Part shown: positions 50,224 to 60,672 of the stretch, piece after piece | Layout of the letters: every line of letters begins with the position of its first letter | Position numbering within the stretch: the first letter of the stretch is position 1 | DNA from: Novosphingobium sp. B 225 | GTDB lineage: Bacteria; Pseudomonadota; Alphaproteobacteria; Sphingomonadales; Sphingomonadaceae | Reading direction: 5' to 3' | Assembly (NCBI RefSeq): GCF_002198665.1 | Contig: NZ_MWLM01000064.1 | Coordinates: forward strand, 281,502-345,501 | Length of the DNA: 64,000 bases | Position numbers and translations under genes: made by a program | Notes under the pieces: generated by a model | What the model saw: only the letters and a program-made list of their open reading frames with translations | Told to the model about the DNA's origin: nothing | The model's database searches: none

Positions 50224-51035
50224 CGAGGATTGCCCTGTTCCAGATGACCTCGGGAATTGATCCCGAAGGCAATGCCGAAGCGATCGTCGGCGCGGTTGGC
50301 GGAGCGGCGATGGGCGGGGCGAAGATGCTGTTCACGCCCGAAATGTCCGGCCTGATCGACCGTGATCGTTCCCGCGCCACGCCGCATGTCGTGCCGGAAG
50401 CGCAGAGCATCGTACTGGCCAAGGTTTGCGAGGCGGCGGCCGGTGCGGGGATCTGGGTTGTGCTGGGCAGCTTGCCAGTGCTGCGCGAGGATGGCCGCTG
50501 GGCCAACCGCTGCTTTGTGATCGATGCCCAGGGCGAAGTTGCGGCGCGTTATGACAAGATCCACATGTTCGATGTCGATCTCGCCACCGGAGAGAGCTGG
50601 CGCGAATCCAATGCCTATGCGCCGGGTGAGCACGTGGTCACCGTGGAAACCCCGGCGGGCCTGCTCGGGCTTGCGATCTGCTATGATCTTCGCTTTCCGG
50701 CACTGTTCGAGGCGCTGGGGCGGGCGAAGTGCGACCTGATCTCGATCCCCGCGGCCTTTACGGTGCCGACCGGCGCGGCGCATTGGCATCTGATGCAGCG
50801 TGCCCGCGCGGTTGAGGCCAGCGCCTTTGTGGTCGCCGCCGCGCAAGTCGGCAAGCATCAGGACGGGCGCGAAACCTATGGCCACAGTCTGGTGGTGGAT
50901 CCGTGGGGAGATGTAGTGCTCGACATGGGCGGCGCTGAAAGCGGCCTCGGCTTTGCCGAACTCGATCCCGCGCGGACCGCCGCCGTGCGTGCACAGTTGC
51001 CCAGCCTTGCCAACAAGCGCCCGATCACCACATAG
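50220..51035 (+). CDS. carbon-nitrogen hydrolase (nitrilase family, Nit-like)
   Basis: The 271-residue product is a nitrilase-superfamily amidase. The catalytic triad is visible: Glu in TPEMSG, Lys in RYDKIHMFD and Cys in AICYDLRFP. It closely resembles the Nit/NitFhit group; members of that group hydrolyse deaminated glutathione, a plausible role beside glutaredoxin. The start is GTG at 50220, coupled to grxC. Confidence 0.9.
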   Translation: MTRIALFQMTSGIDPEGNAEAIVGAVGGAAMGGAKMLFTPEMSGLIDRDRSRATPHVVPEAQSIVLAKVCEAAAGAGIWVVLGSLPVLREDGRWANRCFVIDAQGEVAARYDKIHMFDVDLATGESWRESNAYAPGEHVVTVETPAGLLGLAICYDLRFPALFEALGRAKCDLISIPAAFTVPTGAAHWHLMQRARAVEASAFVVAAAQVGKHQDGRETYGHSLVVDPWGDVVLDMGGAESGLGFAELDPARTAAVRAQLPSLANKRPITT

Positions 51036-51044
51036 GGCGATGCG

Positions 51045-51503
51045 ATGATCGTGTTTGACCTGCAATGCCAAAACCTTGGCCACCGTTTCGAAGGCTGGTT
51101 CGCCAGTTCGGAGGACTTTGCCGCGCAGCAGGCACGCGGACTGGTCAGCTGTCCGCAGTGCGGCAGCGGCGATGTGATCAAGGCGCCGATGGCACCCGCG
51201 GTCCCGCGCAAGGGCAATCAGCGCAGCGATGCACCGGCCTTGCCAATGGCGGGAGGCAAGCTTCCCCCCGAAGCCGTGCAGATGCTGCAAAAGCTGGCGG
51301 AAGTGCAATCCGAAGCACTCAAGCAATCGCGCTGGGTGGGGGACAAATTTGCCGATGTCAGCCGCGCGATCCACTATGGCGATCAGGATCATGAAGTGGT
51401 CCACGGGCAGGCCACCGCGCAGCAGGCCAAGGAATTGCTGGAGGAAGGCGTGCCGGTTATGCCCTTGCCATTCCCGGTTGCCCCCCCTGAAGAACTCAAC
51501 TGA
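51045..51503 (+). CDS. DUF1178 family protein
   Basis: The 152-residue protein starts MIVFDLQCQNLGHRFEGWFA and has a CPQCGSGDV zinc-ribbon-like half, with only one clear CxxC. The C-terminal half is helical, with SEALKQSRWVGDKFADVSRA and IHYGDQDHEVVHGQAT. These are typical DUF1178 features. The function is unknown. It follows the amidase by 9 bp in a grxC-nit-DUF1178 operon that is common in alphaproteobacteria. Confidence 0.9.
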   Translation: MIVFDLQCQNLGHRFEGWFASSEDFAAQQARGLVSCPQCGSGDVIKAPMAPAVPRKGNQRSDAPALPMAGGKLPPEAVQMLQKLAEVQSEALKQSRWVGDKFADVSRAIHYGDQDHEVVHGQATAQQAKELLEEGVPVMPLPFPVAPPEELN

Positions 51504-51555
51504 ACCATCCCGATCCTTGCCGCCCGGACCCGTGCGCGTTACAGGCCCTGTCGGC

Positions 51556-51632
51556 GCGCCCGTAGCTCAGCAGGATAGAGCACCAGATTCCTAATCTGGG
51601 GGCCATGGGTTCGAATCCCGTCGGGCGCACCA
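51556..51632 (+). tRNA. tRNA-Arg (anticodon CCU)
   Basis: The acceptor arms GCGCCCG (51556-51562) and CGGGCGC (51622-51628) pair perfectly, and CCA is encoded at 51630-51632. The anticodon stem CCAGA/TCTGG encloses the loop TTCCTAA with anticodon CCT at 51590-51592, reading AGG. The T-arm contains GGTTCGAATCC. No integrase or direct repeat is nearby, so it shows no sign of use as an attachment site. Confidence 0.97.
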
Positions 51633-51758
51633 TTTATACGGCGAATTCAAGCGCTTCCCCGGCCAGTTTGCGATCCCACGAAAACCCGGCGTCACATTTC
51701 TGCAATATGGTTAAAAATAGCGCTTGATCCGCTGAATCACTTGTGATTCTAAGGCTGA

Positions 51759-52070
51759 ATGCAGGGCGGAAAAATCGAACACAGAATTCAGCGTGAAAGG
51801 GTGACCCAGGCCCTGGCGTTGACAGCCCTGCTGCTGATGGCCGGGATGGCGCTGTTCGGTCCCAGCGGATTGCTCGCCTGGAGCGAGAACAACCGCTTGC
51901 TGGCGCAGCGCCAGAAGGAATTGCAGCAGCTCTCGCTTGAGCGCAGTGACCTGAAAAACCGGGTTGCACTGCTCAATCCGCGCGGGGTCGATCCTGACAT
52001 GGCAGGGGAACTGCTGCGCAAGGACCTGAATGTGGTCCACCCCGATGAAATGGTCATGCTGCTGCATTGA
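51759..52070 (+). CDS. ftsB: FtsB/DivIC-like septum formation initiator
   Basis: This is a 103-residue bitopic protein. It has a short cytoplasmic N-terminus and one transmembrane helix (about residues 18-40, ALALTALLLMAGMALFGPSG). A coiled coil follows (ENNRLLAQRQKELQQLSLER). FtsB links FtsQ and FtsL in the divisome. The position before pdhA matches the usual alphaproteobacterial order. The ATG at 51759 has AAGG 5-8 nt upstream. Confidence 0.85.
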   Translation: MQGGKIEHRIQRERVTQALALTALLLMAGMALFGPSGLLAWSENNRLLAQRQKELQQLSLERSDLKNRVALLNPRGVDPDMAGELLRKDLNVVHPDEMVMLLH

Positions 52071-52193
52071 TCGCTGCGGGCGGCGGCAACACTTGTTTGC
52101 CGCGCCAATCACAAAATACGTATGGGAGAGTTTCCCTTACGGCTGCTACGCCCTATAGGCCGGATCAGCAGTCCAGTCCCCAGGGAGATGCAA

Positions 52194-53269
<1,076 letters not shown>

Positions 53270-53270
<1 letters not shown>

Positions 53271-54613
53271 TGGCTATCGAACTCAAGATGCCCGCGCTGT
53301 CCCCGACCATGGAGGAAGGGACGCTGGCCAAATGGCTGGTCAAGGAAGGTGACGAGGTCAAAAGCGGGGACATCCTGGCCGAGATCGAGACCGACAAGGC
53401 GACGATGGAATTCGAAGCCGTTGACGAAGGCGTGATCGGCCAGATCCTGGTTGCTGAAGGCACCGAAGGGGTCAAAGTCGGCACCGTGATCGCGGTGATC
53501 GGTGGTGAGGGCGGGGCAGCGGCTCCGGCTCCTGCTGCTGCGCCTGTCGCTGCAGCGGCTCCGGCTGCTGCTCCTGAGCGTCCGGCAGCCGCCGCGCGGC
53601 CTGCCGATCCCGAAGTGCCCGCCGGCACCAACATGAAGACCTCCACCGTGCGCGAAGCCTTGCGCGATGCCATGGCCGAGGAAATGCGCCGTGATCCGCG
53701 CGTGTTCGTGATGGGTGAGGAAGTGGCGCAGTACCAGGGGGCCTACAAGGTTACCCAGGGCCTGCTCGACGAATTCGGCCCCAAGCGCGTGATCGACACT
53801 CCGATCACCGAATACGGCTTTGCCGGGATCGGCACCGGGGCGGCGATGGGCGGGCTGCGTCCGATCGTTGAATTCATGACCTTCAACTTCGCCATGCAGG
53901 CGATTGACCACGTGATCAATTCTGCCGCCAAGACCAATTACATGTCGGGCGGGCAGATGCGCTGCCCGGTGGTGTTCCGCGGCCCCAACGGCGCGGCCAG
54001 CCGGGTTGGCGCGCAGCACAGCCAGAACTATGGCCCGTGGTACGCCAATGTCCCTGGCCTGGTGGTGATTGCGCCCTATGATGCGGCTGATGCCAAGGGC
54101 CTGCTCAAGGCCGCGATCCGCAGCGACGATCCGGTCGTATTCCTGGAAAACGAACTGATCTATGGCCGCAGCTTCGAACTGCCGGAACTGGATGACCACG
54201 TCCTGCCGATCGGCAAGGCGCGGATCATGCGGGAAGGCAAGGACGTCACGATCGTCAGCTATTCAATCGGCGTCGGCCTGGCGCTGGAAGCGGCGGAACT
54301 GCTCGCGGGTGAGGGGATCGATGCCGAAGTGCTCGATCTGCGCACCCTGCGCCCGCTTGACCGCGAGGCGGTGCTGACTTCGCTGGCCAAGACCAACCGA
54401 CTGGTCGTGGCAGAGGAAGGCTGGCCGCAGTGCTCGATCGCGTCGGAAGTGATGGCGATCTGCATGGAGGACGGCTTCGACCACCTCGATGCGCCGGTGC
54501 TGCGGGTCTGCGATGAAGACGTACCGCTGCCCTATGCTGCCAATCTGGAAAAAGCCGCGCTGATCGACGCTGCGAAGATCGCGGCTGCCGTGCGCAAGGT
54601 CTGCTATCGTTAG
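53270..54613 (+). CDS. pdhB: pyruvate dehydrogenase E1 component, beta subunit, with lipoyl domain
   Basis: The 447-residue protein begins with a biotinyl/lipoyl domain (residues 1-78) with the lipoylated Lys in [13 protein letters not shown]. An Ala/Pro-rich linker (about 80-118) and the E1 beta transketolase domain follow, with [20 protein letters not shown] and [21 protein letters not shown] lipoyl domain on E1 beta is a known alphaproteobacterial variation. The pdhC and lpd genes must lie elsewhere, because the next gene is convergent and overlaps by 4 bp. Confidence 0.96.
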
Positions 54614-55317
54614 GTGATCTTGCCGGTCGAGCTGACTTCGGGCGTGCCGCGATAGCTGGAGCAGGACTGGACCTGATCGGGATCAGCGGGATCACGCTGA
54701 TACAGCTGGGCAAGGTCACGCTTGTCACGCACAGTGAAGGCGGCGATGGCGTGGATCGAATGAACCGGAATGAACCGCGCTGAGATCATCGGCTGGTAGT
54801 CGTAAACCAGTTCGACGAAGATCACGGCCTCGCCCGGCTGGGCATAGACCTCTTGACCCGGCTGGCCCATGCCGTCGATTGCCTTGACCAGGCCGTCACC
54901 TTCTTTGCCAAAGCTGGAATCGTACTTGGCTGCACCGCGGCAACGCTGCCAGTGAATGTACTGGTTACCTTCGCCGCCCGCTGGCGGTGTGGTGACTTCA
55001 AGACTGCTGATGGTCACCCGGCCATGCTCGAACAGCTCAAGCGGTCCGGCCTGCAGTTCGGCGCCATAGATCACGTCGTTGATATCGCCTTCATAGACCT
55101 TGCGGTTCTGCAGCGTGCTGGTGTCCCCCACGCGCGATGCGTTGTCCGCCATATGCACGGCCAGCTGCGAAATCTTGAGATTGACGAGCGCATAGTTGGC
55201 TTCTTCCGTGCCCCACAGCCCCGCAGTCAGCAACAACGGCGCGCCCAGCGCGAATTCTGTCATCGCCACGCCGGAACGATTACGCAGCAGGCGGCGAAAG
55301 GCGGAAAGCAGGTTCAT
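54610..55317 (-). CDS. TadE-like pseudopilin, larger variant
   Basis: The 235-residue product has the TadE-type N-terminus ([20 protein letters not shown]) with the prepilin-like Glu at +5 after the Gly and one hydrophobic helix. The rest is a periplasmic domain of about 190 residues with two cysteines. TadE-like proteins are minor pseudopilins of the tight-adherence system. It is the last gene of the cluster. Its ATG overlaps the upstream gene's end, and its stop overlaps the convergent pdhB stop. Confidence 0.75.
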   Translation of the reverse strand: MNLLSAFRRLLRNRSGVAMTEFALGAPLLLTAGLWGTEEANYALVNLKISQLAVHMADNASRVGDTSTLQNRKVYEGDINDVIYGAELQAGPLELFEHGRVTISSLEVTTPPAGGEGNQYIHWQRCRGAAKYDSSFGKEGDGLVKAIDGMGQPGQEVYAQPGEAVIFVELVYDYQPMISARFIPVHSIHAIAAFTVRDKRDLAQLYQRDPADPDQVQSCSSYRGTPEVSSTGKIT

Positions 55318-55913
55318 GTGCAGTTCCCGGTTGTGGGGACAACAGCGCTGCTGTTGCCGCCATAAGGCTGGTTGCGCAGCACAGTGTTGGATCGCAGGGT
55401 AAAGTTCTCACCTTGCCCCGGCATCATGGCAAAGATCGGAAAGGCGCGCCGATAGGTGACGGTGACAGTGTAGAGCACCGCATCGCGGGCCCCGCCAAAG
55501 CCGCCTGCGCCAACATCGGCATCCCATTTGTTGTTGCCGTTAAGATCCTCGTACGGTTCGCCGTTGTCACACAGGCCGCTGCTGTCGAGATCGTTGAAAT
55601 CCTCGCCCCGGTTGACGTTGGAAAAGTCGCTGTAGGACTGGCGCTCGAACTGGACCAGGGCATTGGCAGAAATTGCCTTCACCGCCTTGGAAACATTCGC
55701 ATCAATCGCAGCCTCTGCCCCGGACGCGGCCTCGATGGTGGAATCGCGCGCTGCCTTCTGGATCGCGCCGTTCAGCATCTGGTTGGCGTACATGTTAAAG
55801 GCCAGGTCGAAGAGCCCCATCATCATGACGAGAAACGGCGGCGTGATCAGCGCGAATTCGACGATCGTAGCGCCGTCTTCCGCGCGGCGCAGCCGGTTGA
55901 GGGCGGCCCGCAT
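55314..55913 (-). CDS. TadE-like pseudopilin with Asp/Asn-rich loop
   Basis: The 199-residue product starts MRAALNRLRRAEDGATIVEF, followed by a hydrophobic helix (ITPPFLVMMMGLFDLAF), a clear TadE signature. Residues 108-131 form an Asp/Asn-rich stretch (DLDSSG and DLNGNNKWD) that resembles a calcium-binding loop. The ATG at 55913 overlaps the upstream stop as ATGA. The frame is open upstream but runs inside the vWA gene. Confidence 0.8.
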   Translation of the reverse strand: MRAALNRLRRAEDGATIVEFALITPPFLVMMMGLFDLAFNMYANQMLNGAIQKAARDSTIEAASGAEAAIDANVSKAVKAISANALVQFERQSYSDFSNVNRGEDFNDLDSSGLCDNGEPYEDLNGNNKWDADVGAGGFGGARDAVLYTVTVTYRRAFPIFAMMPGQGENFTLRSNTVLRNQPYGGNSSAVVPTTGNCT

Positions 55914-57871
55914 CACTTCGAAATCCGCAGATCGCCAAGCTGGGTCGCGATCTTGGCGAAGACGTCTTCCAGTTCGGCCGCATTGGTGGCTTCGAACGAA
56001 TGACCGGGGCCGGCGCAATCGGTCATCACCGGGTTGAGCGAAACCCCGAAGCCAATCACCCAGACGGTGATGTTGCGCTTTTTCACTTCCGAACACGCCA
56101 CGCCAAAGCGCTTTTCGACCACTTCCGCCAGTGTCAGATTGCCTTCCGGCTTCTTTGGATCCCAGCGCCGGGTATCCAGCGGCTCGATCCCGTAAGTGCC
56201 GTACGACAGGTCAAGCGGAGCCGTTTCCCCGTCGGTCAGGAAGATCATGTGGCGGCTGGTCGGCTTGCCCGCAACATCGGCGTTTTCGCCAGCGAAGATA
56301 CCGGTCGGGGACAGCAGCCGTCCACCCCAGATCATCCCGATGTCGTGATAGGTGCTGCCTTCGGCAACCAGGCTGTCGACATATCCGGAAACCGCACTGG
56401 CATCCATTTCCTGCAGCTTTTGCGCCGGGGAAGGGCAGGCCGACGTGCCGGCCCAGCGGGCCATCAGATAGTCATTGGTAGTCGCGGCAGCGACCTTGGA
56501 GAAAGTGCCGGTGCCATCCCACCAGATTTCCGGTTCGAACGAGATTTCGCCCAGCAGGGGCCGCCACTGGGTCTTGCGGGCTTCGGGCGTGTTGCCCGGG
56601 CTCGGCACCAGATCGATGTCGAGATCGATCGCCTTGGTCAGATCGACCGCGCTGTAATCGTCGATCTCATACGTGTCGCGTTCTTCGATGCAGCCGTTGA
56701 ACCAGATGTCCAGATTGGCCGGAGTGGGCGAGGGATAGCCGTACATCGGCAGCTGGATCATCCCGGTCTTGAGCACATCGTTGCCGGTCGCGCCCTTGAA
56801 CGGAGTGGTGCTCTGGTTGACCAGCTTGTACTGCCACTTGTACTCATCGTACATCACAGTGCCGGTCTTCTTGGTCACCCAGGAATAGGTGTAATTGGTG
56901 TAACGCCATCCCGAAACGGTCCTGCTGGCCCCATCCGCGCTGACATTGCACCAGACATCGTCGCCATTCAGCTGGTTTGTCCCATAAGTGCTGCCATCCG
57001 GGTTCGTGCCAGAGGCCAGACTGGTCCAGACGACCGAATAAGGGGGGCATGCACCGGTTGTGGTATAGCTCGGGATCACTACCTGTGTACCGCTGATATA
57101 GGTGTAGTCCGTCTGGTACTGATCGACCGGGTAAGTCACGCCGGTCGATTTGGCTTGGCGGCCGTGATAGTCCCAATCGGCCACCACCCAGTCGCTTTTC
57201 AGCAGTGTGCCAACATTGACGTTGGTGGAATAGGGCAGAAAGCCATAACGCACCCGGGTGCCGGGGGTCTTGCTGGCTTCGATCTGGGTGTGAAAGCTTT
57301 TGACGACATCGCGCAGCGTATCGATCTTGTTCTTGGGGTCACCGGACGTGGCCTTGTCGAGCATCGAACCGGTGGTATCGAGCACGAACATCACGTCCAT
57401 GTTCGAAAAGTTCAGCTTGGCCGAACAGGCGACATCGACGGCGATCTCATCATAGCCGAACAGGTTCATGATCGAAGTCGGCACATCGACATGCGCCTCG
57501 CCAGAGATGGCGTAGTCGCTTTCCAGCGTCATTTCGAACGAACGGTTGATCGTGCCATAGGCACCATCGCCGAAGTTGAGCGAGAAGAAACGTTCGCCGA
57601 TCTTTGAAACGTCGCCTGGAACTTCGCCATCAAGGACAACTGCAGAGCCAAGCTTTTTGCGCGCGGCGAGCACGCCCGAATCGCAGGCCTGTTGCAGACG
57701 GCTTTGCGAAAGATAGGTGCGGCCCATGTCCACGCCGCCGCCTACCATGGCCAGCAGCGGGAAGATGCCTGCCGCGATCATGGCCAGCGTGTTGCCGGCG
57801 CGGTCCTGCATCAGCCGGGTCAACAGACCGGCTGGCGCTTCCTTTCCGGCAATGTCACGTTCTGCGGCCAT
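55913..57871 (-). CDS. TadG-like protein with von Willebrand factor A domain
   Basis: The 652-residue product has a TadG-type N-terminus (LLTRLMQDRAGNTLAMIAAG) and one transmembrane helix. A vWA domain follows, with MIDAS residues in FVLDTTGSMLD and HMIFLTDGETAP. An insert of about 230 residues rich in Tyr, Thr and Trp splits the vWA fold. It probably works at the cell envelope in surface adhesion or pilus assembly. I chose the ATG at 57871; a GTG at 57901 would add ten residues. A TTAACCAT octamer lies 75 bp upstream. Confidence 0.85.
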   Translation of the reverse strand: MAAERDIAGKEAPAGLLTRLMQDRAGNTLAMIAAGIFPLLAMVGGGVDMGRTYLSQSRLQQACDSGVLAARKKLGSAVVLDGEVPGDVSKIGERFFSLNFGDGAYGTINRSFEMTLESDYAISGEAHVDVPTSIMNLFGYDEIAVDVACSAKLNFSNMDVMFVLDTTGSMLDKATSGDPKNKIDTLRDVVKSFHTQIEASKTPGTRVRYGFLPYSTNVNVGTLLKSDWVVADWDYHGRQAKSTGVTYPVDQYQTDYTYISGTQVVIPSYTTTGACPPYSVVWTSLASGTNPDGSTYGTNQLNGDDVWCNVSADGASRTVSGWRYTNYTYSWVTKKTGTVMYDEYKWQYKLVNQSTTPFKGATGNDVLKTGMIQLPMYGYPSPTPANLDIWFNGCIEERDTYEIDDYSAVDLTKAIDLDIDLVPSPGNTPEARKTQWRPLLGEISFEPEIWWDGTGTFSKVAAATTNDYLMARWAGTSACPSPAQKLQEMDASAVSGYVDSLVAEGSTYHDIGMIWGGRLLSPTGIFAGENADVAGKPTSRHMIFLTDGETAPLDLSYGTYGIEPLDTRRWDPKKPEGNLTLAEVVEKRFGVACSEVKKRNITVWVIGFGVSLNPVMTDCAGPGHSFEATNAAELEDVFAKIATQLGDLRISK

Positions 57872-57945
57872 GAACTTTGCGCCCGTTGAAAACAATCCCA
57901 CGCCTGCGGGCTTAACACCCAGACGTAAGTGGCTGATAAAGATCG

Positions 57946-57953
57946 ATGGTTAA
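57946..57953 (-). promoter_or_regulatory. TTAACCAT, CtrA half-site upstream of the vWA gene
   Basis: On the minus strand the octamer is identical to the CtrA half-site of alphaproteobacteria. It lies in the 122-bp gap between two pseudopilin genes, which suggests a second promoter inside the cluster. Binding is inferred. Confidence 0.4.
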
Positions 57954-57993
57954 TTTCTTCACCGTGTAAGTCCCGATCCGGCAACAACCGCGA

Positions 57994-58434
57994 TCAGGGC
58001 ATCACGAAGATCGGCCGTTTGTAAGTAAGCGGCAATTCACCCACCCCGATGAATTCCAGGAAGCTGGGCACGGCATATTCGATCGTCAGCGAGATTTCCT
58101 TCGCCCCGGTGAACTGCGGCGAATCCGAAGTGTCAGCGGTAATCGTCAGCCCGGTTGAACGCAGACCGTAAGGCGGTGCCTCGGCGATCTGGTAGGCATA
58201 GGTTTCGATACTGTCGTCATCGGGCTTGGTGCCCTGCTGGTACATAACCGCCGCATGGCGCGCGACATCGGCAGAGATTGAACGAAGCGCGTTCTGGTTC
58301 TGCATGGCGATGCCGATCTGCAGCACACCCAGGAACATCGCCAGGAACAACGGCCCGATCAGCCCGAATTCGATCGCAACCGAACCCGAACGGTCCTGGC
58401 GCAGCGCCAGCAAAAGGCGGCTCAGCTTGCTCAT
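57994..58434 (-). CDS. TadE-like pseudopilin
   Basis: This is a 146-residue protein with the TadE N-terminus LRQDRSGSVAIEFGLIGPLF, a single hydrophobic helix and a short beta-rich periplasmic part. It overlaps the upstream TadE-like gene by 4 nt. A gap of about 120 bp follows before the vWA gene, so the first transcription unit may end here. Confidence 0.85.
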   Translation of the reverse strand: MSKLSRLLLALRQDRSGSVAIEFGLIGPLFLAMFLGVLQIGIAMQNQNALRSISADVARHAAVMYQQGTKPDDDSIETYAYQIAEAPPYGLRSTGLTITADTSDSPQFTGAKEISLTIEYAVPSFLEFIGVGELPLTYKRPIFVMP

Positions 58435-58883
58435 GACACCAGCAGCAACCGGCGCAGGTTGAAATTGATCGTGCTGCCGAAACCCAGGTTGGTCCACATC
58501 GGCGTCAGCGTGTCGGTCACATGGATTTCCAGATAGGTCGTCACTGCCGCACTGCCGCAGGTTGATGCCTGGCTCACCGTCGTGGCAGTGGTGCCGCAGC
58601 GATAGCTGTTGGCAATGGTGACGTCGGCATCGCTTAGCCCGGTTGATGATTTGATCCGCGCACGCAGCTTGCTGCGTTCCAGATCGGTATCGACCTTGAT
58701 CGCGATGGCCACGTCGCCCGCTTCGGCGATGGCGGTTTGCAGCTCTGTCTGGCGGGCATAGATCCGGCTCGCCTCATAGGCCCCCATGCTGAGCGCCATC
58801 AGCATGGGCGCCACCAGCGCCGTTTCGATCGCCATGGTGCCGCGCTGATCGGTGCGCAGGCGTTGAAGGAGCCGTCCGAACAT
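58431..58883 (-). CDS. TadE-like pseudopilin
   Basis: This is a 150-residue protein with the N-terminus LRTDQRGTMAIETALVAPML, one hydrophobic helix, and a periplasmic part containing two cysteines (YRCGTTAT and STCGSAA) that may pair. The start lies 2 bp after the end of the TadG-like gene, in the same run. Confidence 0.85.
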   Translation of the reverse strand: MFGRLLQRLRTDQRGTMAIETALVAPMLMALSMGAYEASRIYARQTELQTAIAEAGDVAIAIKVDTDLERSKLRARIKSSTGLSDADVTIANSYRCGTTATTVSQASTCGSAAVTTYLEIHVTDTLTPMWTNLGFGSTINFNLRRLLLVS

Positions 58884-58885
58884 CG

Positions 58886-60517
58886 TTATCCCACCAGCTT
58901 GACCGTCGGCGCACCGCCGCCGAGCGACATTGCGCTTGACCCGGAAGGCTTGCAGAAGTTCGTGATGTTGAAGTTGCCGCTGATGAACAGCGTCCGCGAC
59001 GCAACCATCATGCAGCCCCCGGTGGCGGCATTGACGTTTCCGTTAAAGGTCGCGTCGCGATTGGGCATGTACATGGTGCCATCGATCTTGACCGAAGCAT
59101 TGCCTTCCATGCTGAATGCGCTGGTGGAATTCTCGTCCCAGAACAGCATGCCCGCCAACTTGTCCGCAGCGGCGGGATCATAGCTGTAATTGTCCTTCAG
59201 TGTGGTCGCGGAAATGCCCTTGAGGTCCAGCACCGAGTTCGAGTTGATCTTGATCGACCCGCTGTTGCCGGTCATCACAAACAATGTGCCCGCAGCAGTG
59301 ACAGTCTGGTTCTGTCCGAAATCGATGCCGCCACTGATGAAGTAGACCCCGGCCGAGAACTCGGTCTTGCATTGGATTTCGATCGAACCATAAATCCCGG
59401 GCTCCGGGCGGGCGGTGCCATCGACGGCCAGCGTTTCGCGCTGATCGATCTTGGTGTAATTGTCCCTGGTATAGTAGGATTTTACGCGCCACATCTTTTT
59501 GGTGCCCTTGCCGCCAATGTCTACAGCACCTTCAGTCGTCGTTGAACTTGGCGTCTGCCATCCGGTCACCGCGCTGCTGGTGACTGTTTTGGTGCTTGAG
59601 CTTGAATCCTCATACCCATCGGCAATGTAACCATCACCGGTATAAGGGCTTTGCTCGGTCCAGCTGTTGGAATTGGACCCCTTGTAGTACTTGTACGAGT
59701 TGTAGGTGCGCGTGTAATAGGTGGCGGTATAGGTGGTGCCCCCCTCTTGCGGGGTCGGGCAGGAGTATTCCTTGTTGCTCGATGTGCTCGCGCTGGGTGG
59801 TTCGAGGCTGGCATAGGGATCGGACAGGCCCGACTGGTTTTCATAAATCGTGCCGTTATTGGCAAAGCCCTGGTCAATCCCGCCCGTCGCGATCAGCTTG
59901 CCCAGCGGAACCGAGGTGTTGCCAACCTCTTTCATCGCCGCGTTCGAATCGTTGGACAGCGATCCGGCGCCGCAGGTCGATGTCCCGCCAACGCTGCCGC
60001 CGAATTTGAAGGCCGAATCCGCCGATGGGTGGACCGCCAGCATGCAGGCTTCGTAAGTCGTGCCGACTGTAAAGCTGGCCTGGGAAATGACTTTCACAGT
60101 CGCCTGACTGCCGGTCATGAAGCTTGAGAACGGCAGCGCCTTGGTGGCCGAGGCGGTGACGATCACGCTGTTGTTGGTGCTCGATCCCTTGTATTTGGCC
60201 AGGTTCACATTGGTGGAGCTGTCAAAGCTGTCGAAATCGGCAACCATCGAAAGGTTGGCTGAATATTCCTGCTCTGCGCGGGTCTTGTAGGTGGCCTGCA
60301 CGGTCGAGTCCGAACTCGTCCGCGCCCAAGCGGCAGCAAGGGCGGCCTGATCGGTCGCGAACTGCAATTCATTGCGCCACATGTACCACTGCGCGGTATC
60401 AACCGCGAGGCCCGAACCGCCCATCAGCACCGGCAGGCCCAGCGCCACCAGCATGGTCGCGTTGCCGCTGGTGTTGGTTCGCAACTCGGTGAGTTTTCGA
60501 CGTAGCGTGGCGAACAT
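58886..60517 (-). CDS. TadG-like surface/pilus assembly protein
   Basis: The 543-residue product begins with the TadG N-terminal domain (NTSGNATMLVALGLPVLMGG, AVDTAQWYMWRNELQFATDQ). A long extracytoplasmic part unusually rich in Ser, Thr, Asn and Tyr follows, ending in a beta-helix-like stretch (NSVLDLKGIS, ASVKIDGTMYM). It has several cysteines. The chosen ATG at 60517 is the first before the conserved N-terminus; the long open frame upstream has no conservation. It heads the cluster. Confidence 0.8.
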   Translation of the reverse strand: MFATLRRKLTELRTNTSGNATMLVALGLPVLMGGSGLAVDTAQWYMWRNELQFATDQAALAAAWARTSSDSTVQATYKTRAEQEYSANLSMVADFDSFDSSTNVNLAKYKGSSTNNSVIVTASATKALPFSSFMTGSQATVKVISQASFTVGTTYEACMLAVHPSADSAFKFGGSVGGTSTCGAGSLSNDSNAAMKEVGNTSVPLGKLIATGGIDQGFANNGTIYENQSGLSDPYASLEPPSASTSSNKEYSCPTPQEGGTTYTATYYTRTYNSYKYYKGSNSNSWTEQSPYTGDGYIADGYEDSSSSTKTVTSSAVTGWQTPSSTTTEGAVDIGGKGTKKMWRVKSYYTRDNYTKIDQRETLAVDGTARPEPGIYGSIEIQCKTEFSAGVYFISGGIDFGQNQTVTAAGTLFVMTGNSGSIKINSNSVLDLKGISATTLKDNYSYDPAAADKLAGMLFWDENSTSAFSMEGNASVKIDGTMYMPNRDATFNGNVNAATGGCMMVASRTLFISGNFNITNFCKPSGSSAMSLGGGAPTVKLVG

Positions 60518-60584
60518 GTTGCACCCTAAAGCTATGGAATCGATCATCCCATAAGCGTGACTGGTGAGCGGACTTTCAAGCAAA

Positions 60585-60592
60585 CTGGTTAA
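60585..60592 (-). promoter_or_regulatory. TTAACCAG, CtrA-like octamer upstream of the TadG-like gene
   Basis: It is one base away from TTAACCAT and lies about 68-75 bp upstream of the TadG-like start, in the 155-bp divergent gap. It mirrors the site upstream of the vWA gene. The role is inferred. Confidence 0.3.
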
Positions 60593-60672
60593 CATCCGGT
60601 AGAGGCTGACAAATCGGCGTGGACAGCCAATGCTTTGCGCGGCGCGCGGCGGCGGGCTATTGACCATCCCGG

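Noticed and set aside
51556..51632. tRNA-Arg as an integration site
   Set aside because: No integrase, no direct repeat of the tRNA 3' end and normal housekeeping genes on both sides.
56000..57607. 535-codon plus-strand frame opposite the vWA gene
   Set aside because: No motif, and the minus strand has a MIDAS motif and TadG N-terminus.
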